Origin: Acidobacteriota bacterium
GTDB lineage: Bacteria > Acidobacteriota > Terriglobia > Bryobacterales > Bryobacteraceae
Length of the DNA: 64,000 nt
Direction: 5' to 3'
Assembly (NCBI GenBank): GCA_014584705.1
Contig: JACTMJ010000026.1
Location: 101,140-165,139 of the forward strand
The notes beneath the pieces were generated by a model, which was not told where the DNA came from, did no database searches, and saw only the letters and a list, made by a program, of their open reading frames with translations. Made by a program: the position numbers and the translations under genes. This document shows positions 8,837 through 16,445 of this stretch, in pieces; the first letter of the stretch is position 1, and the number at the start of each line of letters is the position of its first letter.

Positions 8837-9604
8837 CTAGTTCTTGACTTCCACTCCGCCTAGCGCCGCGATGCCGCGAACGATGAGGGTCTTGCCGTCC
8901 CGGTGCTCCGCCTCGTCGCGGGTTTCCACAAACCGGCGCGAATCGGCAAACCCGCCCAGAATCGCAACTCCCTCATTCACGACGTTCCAGTCCTCCGGCA
9001 CGAAGAGCACTATCCCGCCGAAGAAGGCATTCGCGTTCACCACCACCGTGGCGGGCTGGCTGATGCGGGAGCGTCGCAGATTCACTTCGATTCCGCCGAA
9101 CACGGCGAAGAGTTCTCCTCCCTGAAAATGCGGGCTGGTGATCGTCTTGTTCACACCGCCGAAAAGCGCCCAATCGTTGATCACGTCCTGTTCGCGCGCC
9201 ATGTCCTGTTCCGGGGACGATCGCCTCGTTCGAATGCTGTTCGCAAGAATCGTGGCCCCCACAACAATCAGAAGTACGGGCCACAGATCCCAGGGACGGA
9301 CATCGGAGTAGCCAAGGCTTCGCGCCAGAAAAAGCGCCCCCAGCCCGCCAAGGATCACCCCGGGCACAATCCCGGAACGCCCGCCGCGCAACAGCAGTCC
9401 CCCGCCGAGAACCAGCAGCGCCACCGGCCAAAACCGGAAGATCGCGTCAAACTCAACCAGGCCGAAACGGTCCAGCAACAGCAGAGCGCCCGCCAGCATC
9501 GCGACGCTCCCGAAGATCAGGCTCGCCGTGGCTCTCGGACCTCCGCAACCGGCTGCTTCGTTCCGTCGTCGCGGGCCAGCCTCCCACCCGGAATTGCCGT
9601 TCAT
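8837..9604 (-). CDS. LiaF-like membrane protein with C-terminal toastrack-type domain
   Basis: The product has 255 residues. The N-terminal half holds about four hydrophobic segments containing the repeated FRFWPVALLVLGGGLLL and LWPVLLIVVGATILA pattern of DUF5668/LiaF transmembrane domains. The C-terminal half is predicted beta-rich: NKTITSPHFQGGELFAVFGG, a VNANAFFGGIVLFVPEDW segment and a final IRGIAALGGVEVKN-like end. This resembles the LiaF/DUF2154 'cell-wall-active antibiotics response' domain. In Firmicutes LiaF restrains a kinase under non-stress conditions. The start at 9604 overlaps the upstream small gene by 4 nt. Linkage to a histidine kinase suggests, but does not prove, the same inhibitory role. 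Confidence 0.82.
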   Translation of the reverse strand: MNGNSGWEAGPRRRNEAAGCGGPRATASLIFGSVAMLAGALLLLDRFGLVEFDAIFRFWPVALLVLGGGLLLRGGRSGIVPGVILGGLGALFLARSLGYSDVRPWDLWPVLLIVVGATILANSIRTRRSSPEQDMAREQDVINDWALFGGVNKTITSPHFQGGELFAVFGGIEVNLRRSRISQPATVVVNANAFFGGIVLFVPEDWNVVNEGVAILGGFADSRRFVETRDEAEHRDGKTLIVRGIAALGGVEVKN

Positions 9605-9825
9605 CGACTCTCCTTCCACCACTTCCAAATCCCCGCGAATCCAACCACGATCAGGGCCACGGGCCAGAATCTCCAGATCTCGCTCATCGAAATGATACCC
9701 ATCTGGGAGAGAAGAAGCACGACGCCGGCGATCAGAATCAGGAAACCGGTCCAGAGGGATGGGACTCCGCGCTGGCAGCAGCGATGTCGCGAGGAAACGA
9801 GTGGTTCCGTATTGGTCATATCCAT
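9601..9825 (-). CDS. Small DUF5668-like membrane protein
   Basis: The product has 74 residues with two hydrophobic stretches (LWTGFLILIAGVVLLLSQMG and WRFWPVALIVVGFAGIWKWW). The WRFWPVALIVVG signature repeats the one in the LiaF-like protein encoded next, so the two appear related, with this one lacking the beta-rich C-terminal domain. It is the first gene of the operon and overlaps the next by 4 nt. A function in assembling with or modulating the LiaF-like protein is inference only. A 7-bp inverted repeat lies 22 nt upstream of the start. Confidence 0.75.
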   Translation of the reverse strand: MDMTNTEPLVSSRHRCCQRGVPSLWTGFLILIAGVVLLLSQMGIISMSEIWRFWPVALIVVGFAGIWKWWKESR

Positions 9826-9847
9826 TGCAATCTCCAGAAGTGATATT

Positions 9848-9865
9848 GCGAAAGGAATCTTTCGC
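9848..9865. promoter_or_regulatory. Inverted repeat upstream of the LiaF/LytTR operon
   Basis: GCGAAAG-GAAT-CTTTCGC is a perfect 7-bp inverted repeat with a 4-nt spacer, 22 nt upstream of the first start codon of the operon. It could be an operator for autoregulation, or a hairpin in the 5' untranslated RNA. No promoter boxes could be assigned around it. Confidence 0.45.
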
Positions 9866-10453
9866 TAAATCCAAAGTAGATCCCCGCGTCTCCCGCGCCC
9901 ACGCCAAACCGGTGAACACCCCTCACCAATCGGCGAACGCCGGACGCAAGCACGCCGTCGATGAGGGGCGAGATCCCTGCGCTTGACTTCCGCCTCTCCA
10001 ATGACCCGGAGCACCTGCAAAGAGCCGCCCGTGCCGGTCGGCCATACAGCGGCAATGGCTTCGCCCCGGAACTGAAGGCGACGCAACAACGGAAACCAGA
10101 ACCGCGAAAGCCTAGCCGAAAACCGAACGCCCGCACCGCCTAGCCTCCTTTCGCCCAGCGTCGGTTGAAGCCCTCTTCCGCGCACCTCGCGTTCATCCAT
10201 CAGGTTCCCGAGTGGTTCGCGTCCGCGACTGCACCCGCGATGCAGAAGCCCAGTTGTCCCAGCGCCTCCACCCGTTCAAGAACCACTGGGGGTACGCGCA
10301 GGTTACCGGATGCTATTGAAGATATTCCTGGCCGGGCGATGTGAGTGCATGTCGATCGGTATTGGAAACCCTTCAAAACGAAAGCATTGAGTCTGTTGAT
10401 TAGCGCTACTCAGAATGCCCCGCAGCCCGCCCCCGGATTCCCTTCGGCACAGC
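9866..10453. other. Intergenic region with no recognisable gene
   Basis: Almost 600 bp separate the LiaF/LytTR operon from the ParDE module. Several short frames are open on both strands, one encoding VVRVRDCTRDAEAQLSQRL and ending near 10317, but none resembles a family I know. Toxin-antitoxin modules often sit beside decayed DNA, which may be what this is. Confidence 0.4.
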
Positions 10454-10482
10454 TTGACACAATGTGCTACACAGATTACGTT
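10454..10482 (+). promoter_or_regulatory. Candidate promoter and operator of the ParDE module
   Basis: A consensus -35 box TTGACA (10454-10459) is followed 17 bp later by a weaker TACGTT (10477-10482), with the parD start at 10488. The spacer carries TGTGCTACACA, a partly symmetric element that could be the ParD-binding site, as these modules are normally autorepressed. With a start codon only about 6 nt from the -10 box the transcript would be nearly leaderless, unless another promoter is used. Confidence 0.45.
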
Positions 10483-10487
10483 TGGGT

Positions 10488-10784
10488 ATGGCCACCAACC
10501 GCACTACCGTCAACGTCTCTCTCACACCGGAACTCGATGCCTTCCTCCAAAGCCGCGTCAAGTCCGGGCGCTACCAGACTGCGAGTGAGGTTGTGCGCGA
10601 CGCCCTTCGTCTGCTTGAACGCCAGGAGCGCGAGCGCGAGGAAGCCTTCCAGCATTTGAAGGCGAAACTTGAGCGTGGTGCCGCTCAGGCCGAGCGGGGC
10701 GAATTGCTCGACGGTGATGAGGTGTTCGACGAGCTTCGCGACATGATCGAAGAGCGCCGGCGCAGCAAGGCCGTTCATCAGTGA
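10488..10784 (+). CDS. parD: ParD-family antitoxin (ribbon-helix-helix)
   Basis: The product has 98 residues. The N terminus TTVNVSLTPELDAFLQ followed by VKSGRYQTASEVVRDALRLL is the ribbon-helix-helix DNA-binding region of ParD/CopG antitoxins. The C-terminal half is charged and helical (EREREEAFQHLKAKLERG), the part that wraps around the toxin. An in-frame start at 10464 exists, but beginning at 10488 gives the standard N terminus. The gene overlaps the toxin gene by 4 nt (GTGA). It is expected to neutralise ParE and repress its own promoter. Small solitary modules of this type are common chromosomal passengers. Confidence 0.9.
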   Translation: MATNRTTVNVSLTPELDAFLQSRVKSGRYQTASEVVRDALRLLERQEREREEAFQHLKAKLERGAAQAERGELLDGDEVFDELRDMIEERRRSKAVHQ

Positions 10785-11098
10785 GCCGACTTTTCCTCCT
10801 CACACCGGAGGCGAAACGCGACCTGAAACAGATACTCCTCGACATCGCCGAAGACAGTCCCGACACTGCGGAGCGTCTCCGCTCGGAGTTTTACGAGGGA
10901 CTTCAGGGCCTTGGGAAGTCTCCCGGCATCGGCCACTATCACGACGAACTCTTGAGCCGGAAGTACCGCTTCTGGAACTTCTACACATACGTGGTTGCGT
11001 ATGTCTGGGAAGCCAGACCCATTGAAGTGATTCGCGTTGTCCACGGGGCGCGGGATCTGGCAGCCTTCTTCAGTCTCCGCGTTGGTCAGGAGACCTGA
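10781..11098 (+). CDS. parE: ParE/RelE-superfamily toxin
   Basis: The product has 105 residues from a GTG start that overlaps the parD stop. The pattern LLTPEAKRDLKQILLDIAED, then a GIGHYHDELL segment, a YRFWNFYTYVVAYVW strand pair and IEVIRVVHGARDL near the end, is the ParE fold. Classical ParE poisons DNA gyrase; related RelE proteins cleave ribosome-bound mRNA. Pairing with ParD argues for the gyrase-directed type. Length and reading frame look intact, in contrast to the AbiE remnant at 1.1-1.8 kb. Confidence 0.88.
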   Translation: MSRLFLLTPEAKRDLKQILLDIAEDSPDTAERLRSEFYEGLQGLGKSPGIGHYHDELLSRKYRFWNFYTYVVAYVWEARPIEVIRVVHGARDLAAFFSLRVGQET

Positions 11099-11637
11099 AC
11101 ACGGCCGTCAATTGAGTGATCACCACCACCTTACGAGGATCGATCACCAGCAACCGAAAGAATTTCACCGGCCCCTAACTCCCGCCAACCGAAGCGCGTA
11201 GCGACACCGGCAGCGTCTTCGCCTTCGCGTACGGTTCGCTTTGGACAGCGCAAATCAGATAATCGAACGGGCGGGAGAACTGCGTTCCCAGGTGGACCTG
11301 GCTATCCATCGTGGGAATGGCCCGCCATCCCCTGTTCCTTGAAAACGGAAAAGCTGGATAAGCGCGCAACGTGCGCCGAAAACTTCCCCTTCCAGGAAGA
11401 GCAGGTTTGTCATGATCCATCCGGACAAACCCGACAATGCCAGGCGGCCATCAGCCACCGTAAGTAACGCGGGAGCAACGGGTTACGGCAGTAACCCGTG
11501 CCAACTGCAAGGCGCATAATTTCTCATACCCCTGACAAGACGGCACCGCAGGGGAGCAAGAGAATTCGAGGGCGACCGTCGCATCGGCCACGGGCTACGC
11601 GAAGGATCGGGGTCAGCTCACGGGTCGCTTCGGCGGG
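11099..11637. other. Intergenic region with one hairpin
   Basis: This 539-bp gap contains a strong inverted repeat at about 11478-11500, ACGGGTTAC-GGCA-GTAACCCGT (9-bp stem, 4-nt loop), with no T-run on either side. It could act as a transcript end for parDE or for the creatininase operon, or be an isolated REP-like element. An open minus-strand frame (11175-11420) gives no protein I recognise. Confidence 0.4.
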
Positions 11638-12375
11638 TCACGCATCGGTTTCAAGCAATCGCCGAAGCCGTTCCGTCAGGTAGGCAACCGCGTGCTCGAC
11701 GTAGAGGCGGCCCTTCTCCGCGGTAGCGTGGCGCGCGCCTTCGAAAAAGCGCCGGTCGTCGATGGCTCGCGGAGGGTCGGTGATGCGCAGTTCCGATTCG
11801 GGATAGGGCGCGCTCGTGAGATGCACGCTCTCGGGGAATTCGGCGAGAGCGAATGAGGTCTCAAACTCCGCCGCGTGGCCCGGAACTTCCCCCGTCGCGG
11901 TATTGGCCCGGATAAACGCGGGCGAATACGCCTCCCAGTAAGAGCAGAACTCAATCTGGATCCCGAGTCCTGAGCGCCACTCCCCGAGCGCCGCCTCAAT
12001 AGGCCGGCGGTTGCCACCGTGTCCGTTCACGATCAGCACCTTGGCTAGGCCCGCGGAACGCAGGCTGGAAAGGATGTCGAACACAACGGCGTTGAAGTTC
12101 CCGGCGGAAAGCGAGAGAGTGCCCGGATGATCCATCCAGTGGCCGGACACCCCCACCGTTACCACCGGGCAGACCACCACTCGCGGAAACAGCGCCCGCG
12201 CGGCGCGGGCCGTGAGCAGTTCCGTGCTGCGCGAGTCATGGTGCATCGCGAGATGCTCGTTATGCTGTTCGGTCGCGGCGACGGGCAGGATGGCGGCGCG
12301 CAAAGATCCCTCGCGGATCGAAGTCCGGAAGTCAAAGCGAGTATTTTCGCCTAGCAGAACAGACCGGATCGGCAT
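11638..12375 (-). CDS. Creatininase-family amidohydrolase
   Basis: The product has 245 residues. Metal-binding positions of the creatinine amidohydrolase fold are all visible: the Glu in LPVAATEQHNEHL, the following HHDSRS Asp, the His in VNGHGGN, and the Glu in HAAEFETS. The family includes creatininase, MftE peptidase, FAPy deformylase and sugar-lactone-like amidohydrolases. The gene is the last of a five-gene minus-strand set with a sugar-acid dehydratase and a transporter, so a ring-opening step on a sugar-acid derivative is more likely than creatinine breakdown. That is inference from position. It follows the unrecognised 175-residue gene by 3 nt. Confidence 0.85.
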   Translation of the reverse strand: MPIRSVLLGENTRFDFRTSIREGSLRAAILPVAATEQHNEHLAMHHDSRSTELLTARAARALFPRVVVCPVVTVGVSGHWMDHPGTLSLSAGNFNAVVFDILSSLRSAGLAKVLIVNGHGGNRRPIEAALGEWRSGLGIQIEFCSYWEAYSPAFIRANTATGEVPGHAAEFETSFALAEFPESVHLTSAPYPESELRITDPPRAIDDRRFFEGARHATAEKGRLYVEHAVAYLTERLRRLLETDA

Positions 12376-12378
12376 GGT

Positions 12379-12906
12379 TCACGCTCCCGCCGTCCTGCTC
12401 TTCTGCAGCAGCGCCGTTGTATAGAACTCGTATGAAGCCGCCTGGTCCGGCACGTCCAGGAGGTGAACGGTGAACCGCACCGGCACGCCATGCGCCGGAA
12501 GCCGGTCGCGGAAGTATCCGGAGTAAGCGCTCGCGTAGGCGTTGCGCAACCGTGCGATCTCGGCTGCATAGCCGATCGGGTCCACCAGCGGGTTCGGGCT
12601 CTTCGGCATGCAGCCAAAAGCATGCATCTCGATGAAATCCAGTTCCTCGATGGACTGGCAGAGGCCCGCCTCCCGCAGCCACGCCTCCCAGGCTTGAAAC
12701 ACGAGTGGGATCTCCCGTTCCGGGTCCATCGTCACCACCTCGGAAAGGCCCAGGTTCCGCGTCGCGGACGTTCCGCCCGTGAAGCCGGCAAAGTAGATCT
12801 TCAAGTCCCCGTCGGACTGAAGCTCCGTGACGAGATTAGAGAAAACAGGCGCATCCCCCCGGTAGTAGTAAGTGAGCTTGCCCCGTTGCTTGATGTTGAA
12901 TACCAT
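12379..12906 (-). CDS. Unrecognised protein in sugar-acid operon
   Basis: The product has 175 residues from an ATG at 12906; I do not recognise the family. It has no signal peptide or membrane segment. Features that might help are KQRGKLTYYYRGDAPVFSNL near the N terminus, a glycine-rich IYFAGFTGGTSATRN segment, then IEEMHAFGCMPKSPNP-like text around residues 95-115 (with the exact order FIEMHAFGCM) and RFTVHLLDVPDQAASYEFYT near the end. It lies 7 nt after the SDR gene and 3 nt before the creatininase-like gene, so co-translation is likely. A compact cytosolic accessory or isomerase-like enzyme acting on the same substrate is the simplest guess. Confidence 0.75.
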   Translation of the reverse strand: MVFNIKQRGKLTYYYRGDAPVFSNLVTELQSDGDLKIYFAGFTGGTSATRNLGLSEVVTMDPEREIPLVFQAWEAWLREAGLCQSIEELDFIEMHAFGCMPKSPNPLVDPIGYAAEIARLRNAYASAYSGYFRDRLPAHGVPVRFTVHLLDVPDQAASYEFYTTALLQKSRTAGA

Positions 12907-12913
12907 GAATCTC

Positions 12914-13675
12914 CTATCCGTGAAGCAGCATACCGCCGTCCACATAGAGCACCGCGCCCGTGATGTAAGCGGAGGCGGGCGAGGCGAGCAGCAGCACCGC
13001 CCCGGTGATATCGTCCACGCCGCCCACCCGGCCGGAGGGAATCTTCGCGAGCACCTGCGCGAGATACACCGGGTCTTCGAGCCGGGGCCGGTTCTCGTCG
13101 GTAAGGATCGCCCCCGGCGACACGCAGTTCACCTGCACGCCCGAAGCGGCCAGTTCGAGCGCGGCGCACTTGGTCATCATCACCAGGGCGCTTTTCGCGG
13201 CGCAGTAGGCGGAGTTCAGCCGCATCGGCTGGGCGTCATGAACGCTCGATATGTTGATGATCTTGCCATGCCCCTGCGCGGCCATCACGCGCCCGGCCGC
13301 TTGCGTCAGAAAGAAGGGTCCCGTGAAGTTGACTCCCAGCGTATAGTCGAACGCCGCGGCATCGACCTCCAGAAACGGCTGTCGTTTCGACATGCCCGCG
13401 TTGTTCACGAGAATGTCGAGCCGCCCGAATCCGCTGATCGCTTCGTCCAGAATCCGCGCATGCGCGGCCCGGTCCGAGACGTCGCCCTGCACGGTACGCA
13501 CTTCTCCGCCCGCCTCCCGAATCGCGGCCGCGGTTTCCTCGGCGGCCTCCTGGTTGTGGACGTAGTTCACCACCACGCGCGCGCCTTCACCTGCCAGCGC
13601 CAGCGCGATCGCCCGGCCGATTCCCCGCGACGCGCCCGTTACCACCGCTACCTGGCCATCCAATGTGCGTGTCAT
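12914..13675 (-). CDS. Short-chain dehydrogenase/reductase (SDR, FabG-like)
   Basis: The product has 253 residues. The Rossmann signature VVTGASRGIGRAIAL, the NNAG motif in LDILVNNAG, the catalytic Ser in INISSVHD and the YCAAK Tyr-x-x-x-Lys pair are complete. The C-terminal ASPASAYITGAVLYVDGG is typical of classical SDRs of the FabG/glucose-1-dehydrogenase type. In this operon it probably oxidises a sugar or a sugar-derived hydroxy acid with NAD(P). The start at 13675 is chosen because it sits directly before the Rossmann fold; a longer upstream frame reads as low-complexity Arg/Gly sequence. It follows the dehydratase gene by 62 nt. Confidence 0.9.
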   Translation of the reverse strand: MTRTLDGQVAVVTGASRGIGRAIALALAGEGARVVVNYVHNQEAAEETAAAIREAGGEVRTVQGDVSDRAAHARILDEAISGFGRLDILVNNAGMSKRQPFLEVDAAAFDYTLGVNFTGPFFLTQAAGRVMAAQGHGKIINISSVHDAQPMRLNSAYCAAKSALVMMTKCAALELAASGVQVNCVSPGAILTDENRPRLEDPVYLAQVLAKIPSGRVGGVDDITGAVLLLASPASAYITGAVLYVDGGMLLHG

Positions 13676-13737
13676 AGTTTCCCCATCTCGAACCCAACGG
13701 CTCCGGACTAACCATCCCACCGCAGCCGCCCAGGCCC

Positions 13738-14931
13738 TTACCAACCCGGATTGATCGGGAACCAGTCGGGCCGCCGCGTGTCCTCGTGGAACCTCGCATA
13801 GTAGTCGCCGCGCTGCTGGAACAGTTCCTTCGCGCGAGCGAGGCGATCCGGATCCAGTTCCACTCCCAGGCCCGGCCCTTCGGGCACGCGCACGCATCCG
13901 TTCACGAACGGCAGTTTGCCTCCCACGATGACGTCGTCGAGCATGTGATGATACAGCGTATCCACGCTATAGGTGAGGTTGGGCAGGGTGGAAGCGGCAT
14001 GCACCATCGCCGCCATGGTGACCCCGAATTCGCTCCCGCTATGCATGCCGAGGCCAAGACGGAAGGTGTCGCACATCGCGGAGAGCGCCTTGAGGCCGGT
14101 GATGCCTTCCCAGTAATAGATATCGCCGAGCACGATGTCCACGGAGCGCATCGCAATCCCGGCCGCGAAGTCGTCGAACCGTGCCACGCACATGTTCGTG
14201 GCCAGCGGGATCGACGTTCGCTCCCGCACCCGCGCCATCCCTTCGTTGCCCCAGGTGGGGTCCTCGAGATATTCGAGGTTGCACGCTTCGAGTTCCTTCG
14301 CCACCCGGATCGCCGTGCCGCGAGACCAGAATCCGTTCGGGTCCACCCGCAGGCCGAATGCGGGGCCGAGGGCATCCCGAAGGGCATAGAGCACCTTGAT
14401 GTCGTGGTCCGGCGGCAGCACGCCGGCCTTCAACTTGCCGGATTCAAAACCGCATTCCGCCACCGCGCGCCGGGCATACTCGACGAGTTCCTCCGGAGTG
14501 GTCTCGCCCGCGCCGCCGTTCTCGTCCGGATAGCGGTAACTCAGGGAGGCGTTGAACGGGACGGCGTCGCGGAGTTTCCCACCGATCATGTCGCAGAGCG
14601 CGCGGTTCATCGCCTTTCCCTGGATGTCGAGGCAAGCCACTTCAATGGCGGCGTAGATGCGCGGATTCGAGATGTAGTAGATCTGCCGCAGCGTCTTCTG
14701 CTTGATCCGTTCCAGATGAAACGGATCCTCGCCGATCAGCCGCGGCTTGAGCTTCTGGAACATCCCGGATTGGTCGCCGCCTCCCACCTCGCCCAGCCCC
14801 GTGATGCCCTCGTCCGTGACGAGTTCGATGATGGTGCGGATGAAATAGCCGGGATGGACGCCGGTCGAATGCCGCAGCGGAGCTTCCGTCAGCACAGCGG
14901 CGGTATGAGTGCGAATATCAACAATCTTCAT
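13738..14931 (-). CDS. Enolase-superfamily sugar-acid dehydratase, glucarate-dehydratase-like
   Basis: The product has 397 residues. It has the enolase-superfamily lid domain, then the barrel with ESGKLKAGVL (the K-x-K catalytic pair), LRVDPNGFW (metal Asp), LEYLEDPT (metal Glu), IPLATNMCV (the Asn ligand characteristic of the glucarate dehydratase subgroup) and GLGMHSGSEFG (catalytic His). Such enzymes dehydrate aldonic or aldaric acids to 2-keto-3-deoxy acids in the cytoplasm. The gene lies 6 nt after an MFS transporter gene and is followed by an SDR, an ordinary arrangement for uptake and breakdown of a hexarate or related acid. Substrate cannot be fixed from sequence alone. Confidence 0.87.
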   Translation of the reverse strand: MKIVDIRTHTAAVLTEAPLRHSTGVHPGYFIRTIIELVTDEGITGLGEVGGGDQSGMFQKLKPRLIGEDPFHLERIKQKTLRQIYYISNPRIYAAIEVACLDIQGKAMNRALCDMIGGKLRDAVPFNASLSYRYPDENGGAGETTPEELVEYARRAVAECGFESGKLKAGVLPPDHDIKVLYALRDALGPAFGLRVDPNGFWSRGTAIRVAKELEACNLEYLEDPTWGNEGMARVRERTSIPLATNMCVARFDDFAAGIAMRSVDIVLGDIYYWEGITGLKALSAMCDTFRLGLGMHSGSEFGVTMAAMVHAASTLPNLTYSVDTLYHHMLDDVIVGGKLPFVNGCVRVPEGPGLGVELDPDRLARAKELFQQRGDYYARFHEDTRRPDWFPINPGW

Positions 14932-14937
14932 GCGAAA

Positions 14938-16260
14938 CTACCTTGCGAGCGTGGCCTTCATCCGCGACGAATCGGTCCGGAACCAGAAAGCGATATTGGC
15001 CAGCATAAGCACGCCGGCCGCCAGATAGAAGATAGAGGTCGCGCCGAGCGACGGGCCCAGTCCCCAGTTCTGGCTCAGGTTCCCGACCACGACGGGCGAC
15101 GTGCCGCCCACCAGGAAGCCCAGCGAGAGCATCAGCCCCGTAGCGGTCGCCCGCGTCTCCGGCGGCACCACCTCAAAAAGGGAGGCAAACAAGTTCGAAT
15201 CGTATATGCCCCGAAAGACGCCAAACACGCCCAGCGCCAGGAACAGCGCAACCGTCGAAGTCGCGGAGCCGATCCAGTACAGAAAGGGGACCGACAGCAG
15301 CAGCCCGGCGGCCTGCACCCACGGACGGCTGAGAGACGAACGCACCGCGAAGCGGTCCGCCACCCACCCGCCGGCCAGCACGCCGATGAATGCGCCCAAC
15401 TGGTGATAAAAGGTAGCGTGAAAGCCCGCCTCCGCCAGAGAGAATCCGCCCAGGCCGAAGATATACGCCGGCATCCAGGTCACCACCGCAACGCTCGCGA
15501 AGCTCATCCCGCAAAACGACCCCGCCAGTGCCAGCACGGAAGGCGTGCGGCAGAGCGTCTTCAGCCGCGCGCCAAGGCTTGGCAATGGGACGTCGGCGGA
15601 TTGCGGCTGGCCGTCCCGCGCCCCGGCATGCGCGCCGCTCGTATCCGCCTCGCCCCTTCGCGGTTCATGCAGAAAGCGCAGCAGCATCGCGGCCGCCGCC
15701 AGACCGGCGACGCCAAACACCAGGAATGCGCTACGCCAGCCGAACTGTTGGCCGAGATAGCCCGCGAACGTGCCGGAGACCACCACGCCGAAATAGAGGC
15801 TCGTCTGATGTATTGACATCGCGAGGGCGCGCGTTTTCTCCCCATGGTAGTCGGCGATGATCGAGGTCGCGGACGGATAGTAGAACGCCTCCCCAGCCCC
15901 CGTCAGCGCACGGAGCGCCAGCAGCAACGCGAAGCCCGTCACCAGACCGGAAGAGACGGTGGTCAAGCTCCACAGCAGCAGCGCGCTCACGATGATTCGT
16001 TTTCGCGATACGAAATCGCCCAGGAATCCCGCCACCGGAACCAGGCATGCGTACACCCACTGGAACGACGAACCCAGCAGCCCTAATTGCGTGTTGGTCA
16101 GGCTAAGCTCCGTCTTCAACAGGGGGAAGACCGAAAAGACGATCTGGCGATCCGCATGGTTCAGAAAATAGACCAGCCAGAACATCGCCAAAAGCAGCCA
16201 CGGCGTCCACTGTCCGGCGCTTGCCGCACCTTGCGGGGCTGACGTTTCGAGATGCCGCAT
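14938..16260 (-). CDS. MFS transporter, probable organic/sugar-acid importer
   Basis: The product has 440 residues with about twelve hydrophobic segments. The start WLLLAMFWLVYFLNHADRQ and the loop GFLGDFVSRKRIIV (the G-x-L-x-D-R/K-x-x-R/K-like MFS motif between helices 2 and 3) place it in the major facilitator superfamily. It resembles the anion:cation symporter and spinster-like groups that carry sugar acids such as glucarate and galactonate. It is the first gene of the minus-strand operon and is divergent from the TonB receptor gene, with 185 bp between them. It probably imports the acid handled by the dehydratase encoded next. Confidence 0.88.
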   Translation of the reverse strand: MRHLETSAPQGAASAGQWTPWLLLAMFWLVYFLNHADRQIVFSVFPLLKTELSLTNTQLGLLGSSFQWVYACLVPVAGFLGDFVSRKRIIVSALLLWSLTTVSSGLVTGFALLLALRALTGAGEAFYYPSATSIIADYHGEKTRALAMSIHQTSLYFGVVVSGTFAGYLGQQFGWRSAFLVFGVAGLAAAAMLLRFLHEPRRGEADTSGAHAGARDGQPQSADVPLPSLGARLKTLCRTPSVLALAGSFCGMSFASVAVVTWMPAYIFGLGGFSLAEAGFHATFYHQLGAFIGVLAGGWVADRFAVRSSLSRPWVQAAGLLLSVPFLYWIGSATSTVALFLALGVFGVFRGIYDSNLFASLFEVVPPETRATATGLMLSLGFLVGGTSPVVVGNLSQNWGLGPSLGATSIFYLAAGVLMLANIAFWFRTDSSRMKATLAR

Positions 16261-16313
16261 TCCTCTGGATCATACTAGCCTTCGTCATCTCAGAAAAGTT
16301 GAAATACGCAAAG

Positions 16314-16372
16314 GATCATTCACTGTGCGTAAAAGATCACCAGCCTCATTTATTCACCAGGAGTGAATGATC
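16314..16372. promoter_or_regulatory. Paired inverted repeats between divergent transporter and TonB receptor genes
   Basis: GATCATTCACT (16314-16324) recurs as its exact inverse AGTGAATGATC (16362-16372), an 11-bp inverted repeat across 37 bp. The right arm also pairs with a nearer half-site: ATTCAC-CAGGA-GTGAAT (16352-16368). The region sits between the two start codons, so a repressor bound here could control both the MFS operon and the receptor gene. The nearest regulator gene is the LysR gene at 20.5 kb, but the symmetry looks more like a GntR- or LacI-type site. Confidence 0.55.
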
Positions 16373-16445
16373 ATTGAAGACAATTCGCTTCTCTTCAGAA
16401 AAATTCTGGAACAAGATCAGAGCACGGCTTTAGGGGGCCAGGTAC

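Noticed and set aside
11175..11458. Short minus-strand frames in the gap after parE
   Set aside because: Two overlapping frames compete, neither has a ribosome-binding sequence or a known motif.
11478..11500. 9-bp hairpin as an intrinsic terminator
   Set aside because: There is no T-run on either strand, so I list it only as a hairpin within the gap.
13786..15816. A 676-codon plus-strand frame opposite the dehydratase and transporter genes
   Set aside because: It is rich in His, Arg and Gln with no motifs, and the opposite strand has intact catalytic residues.
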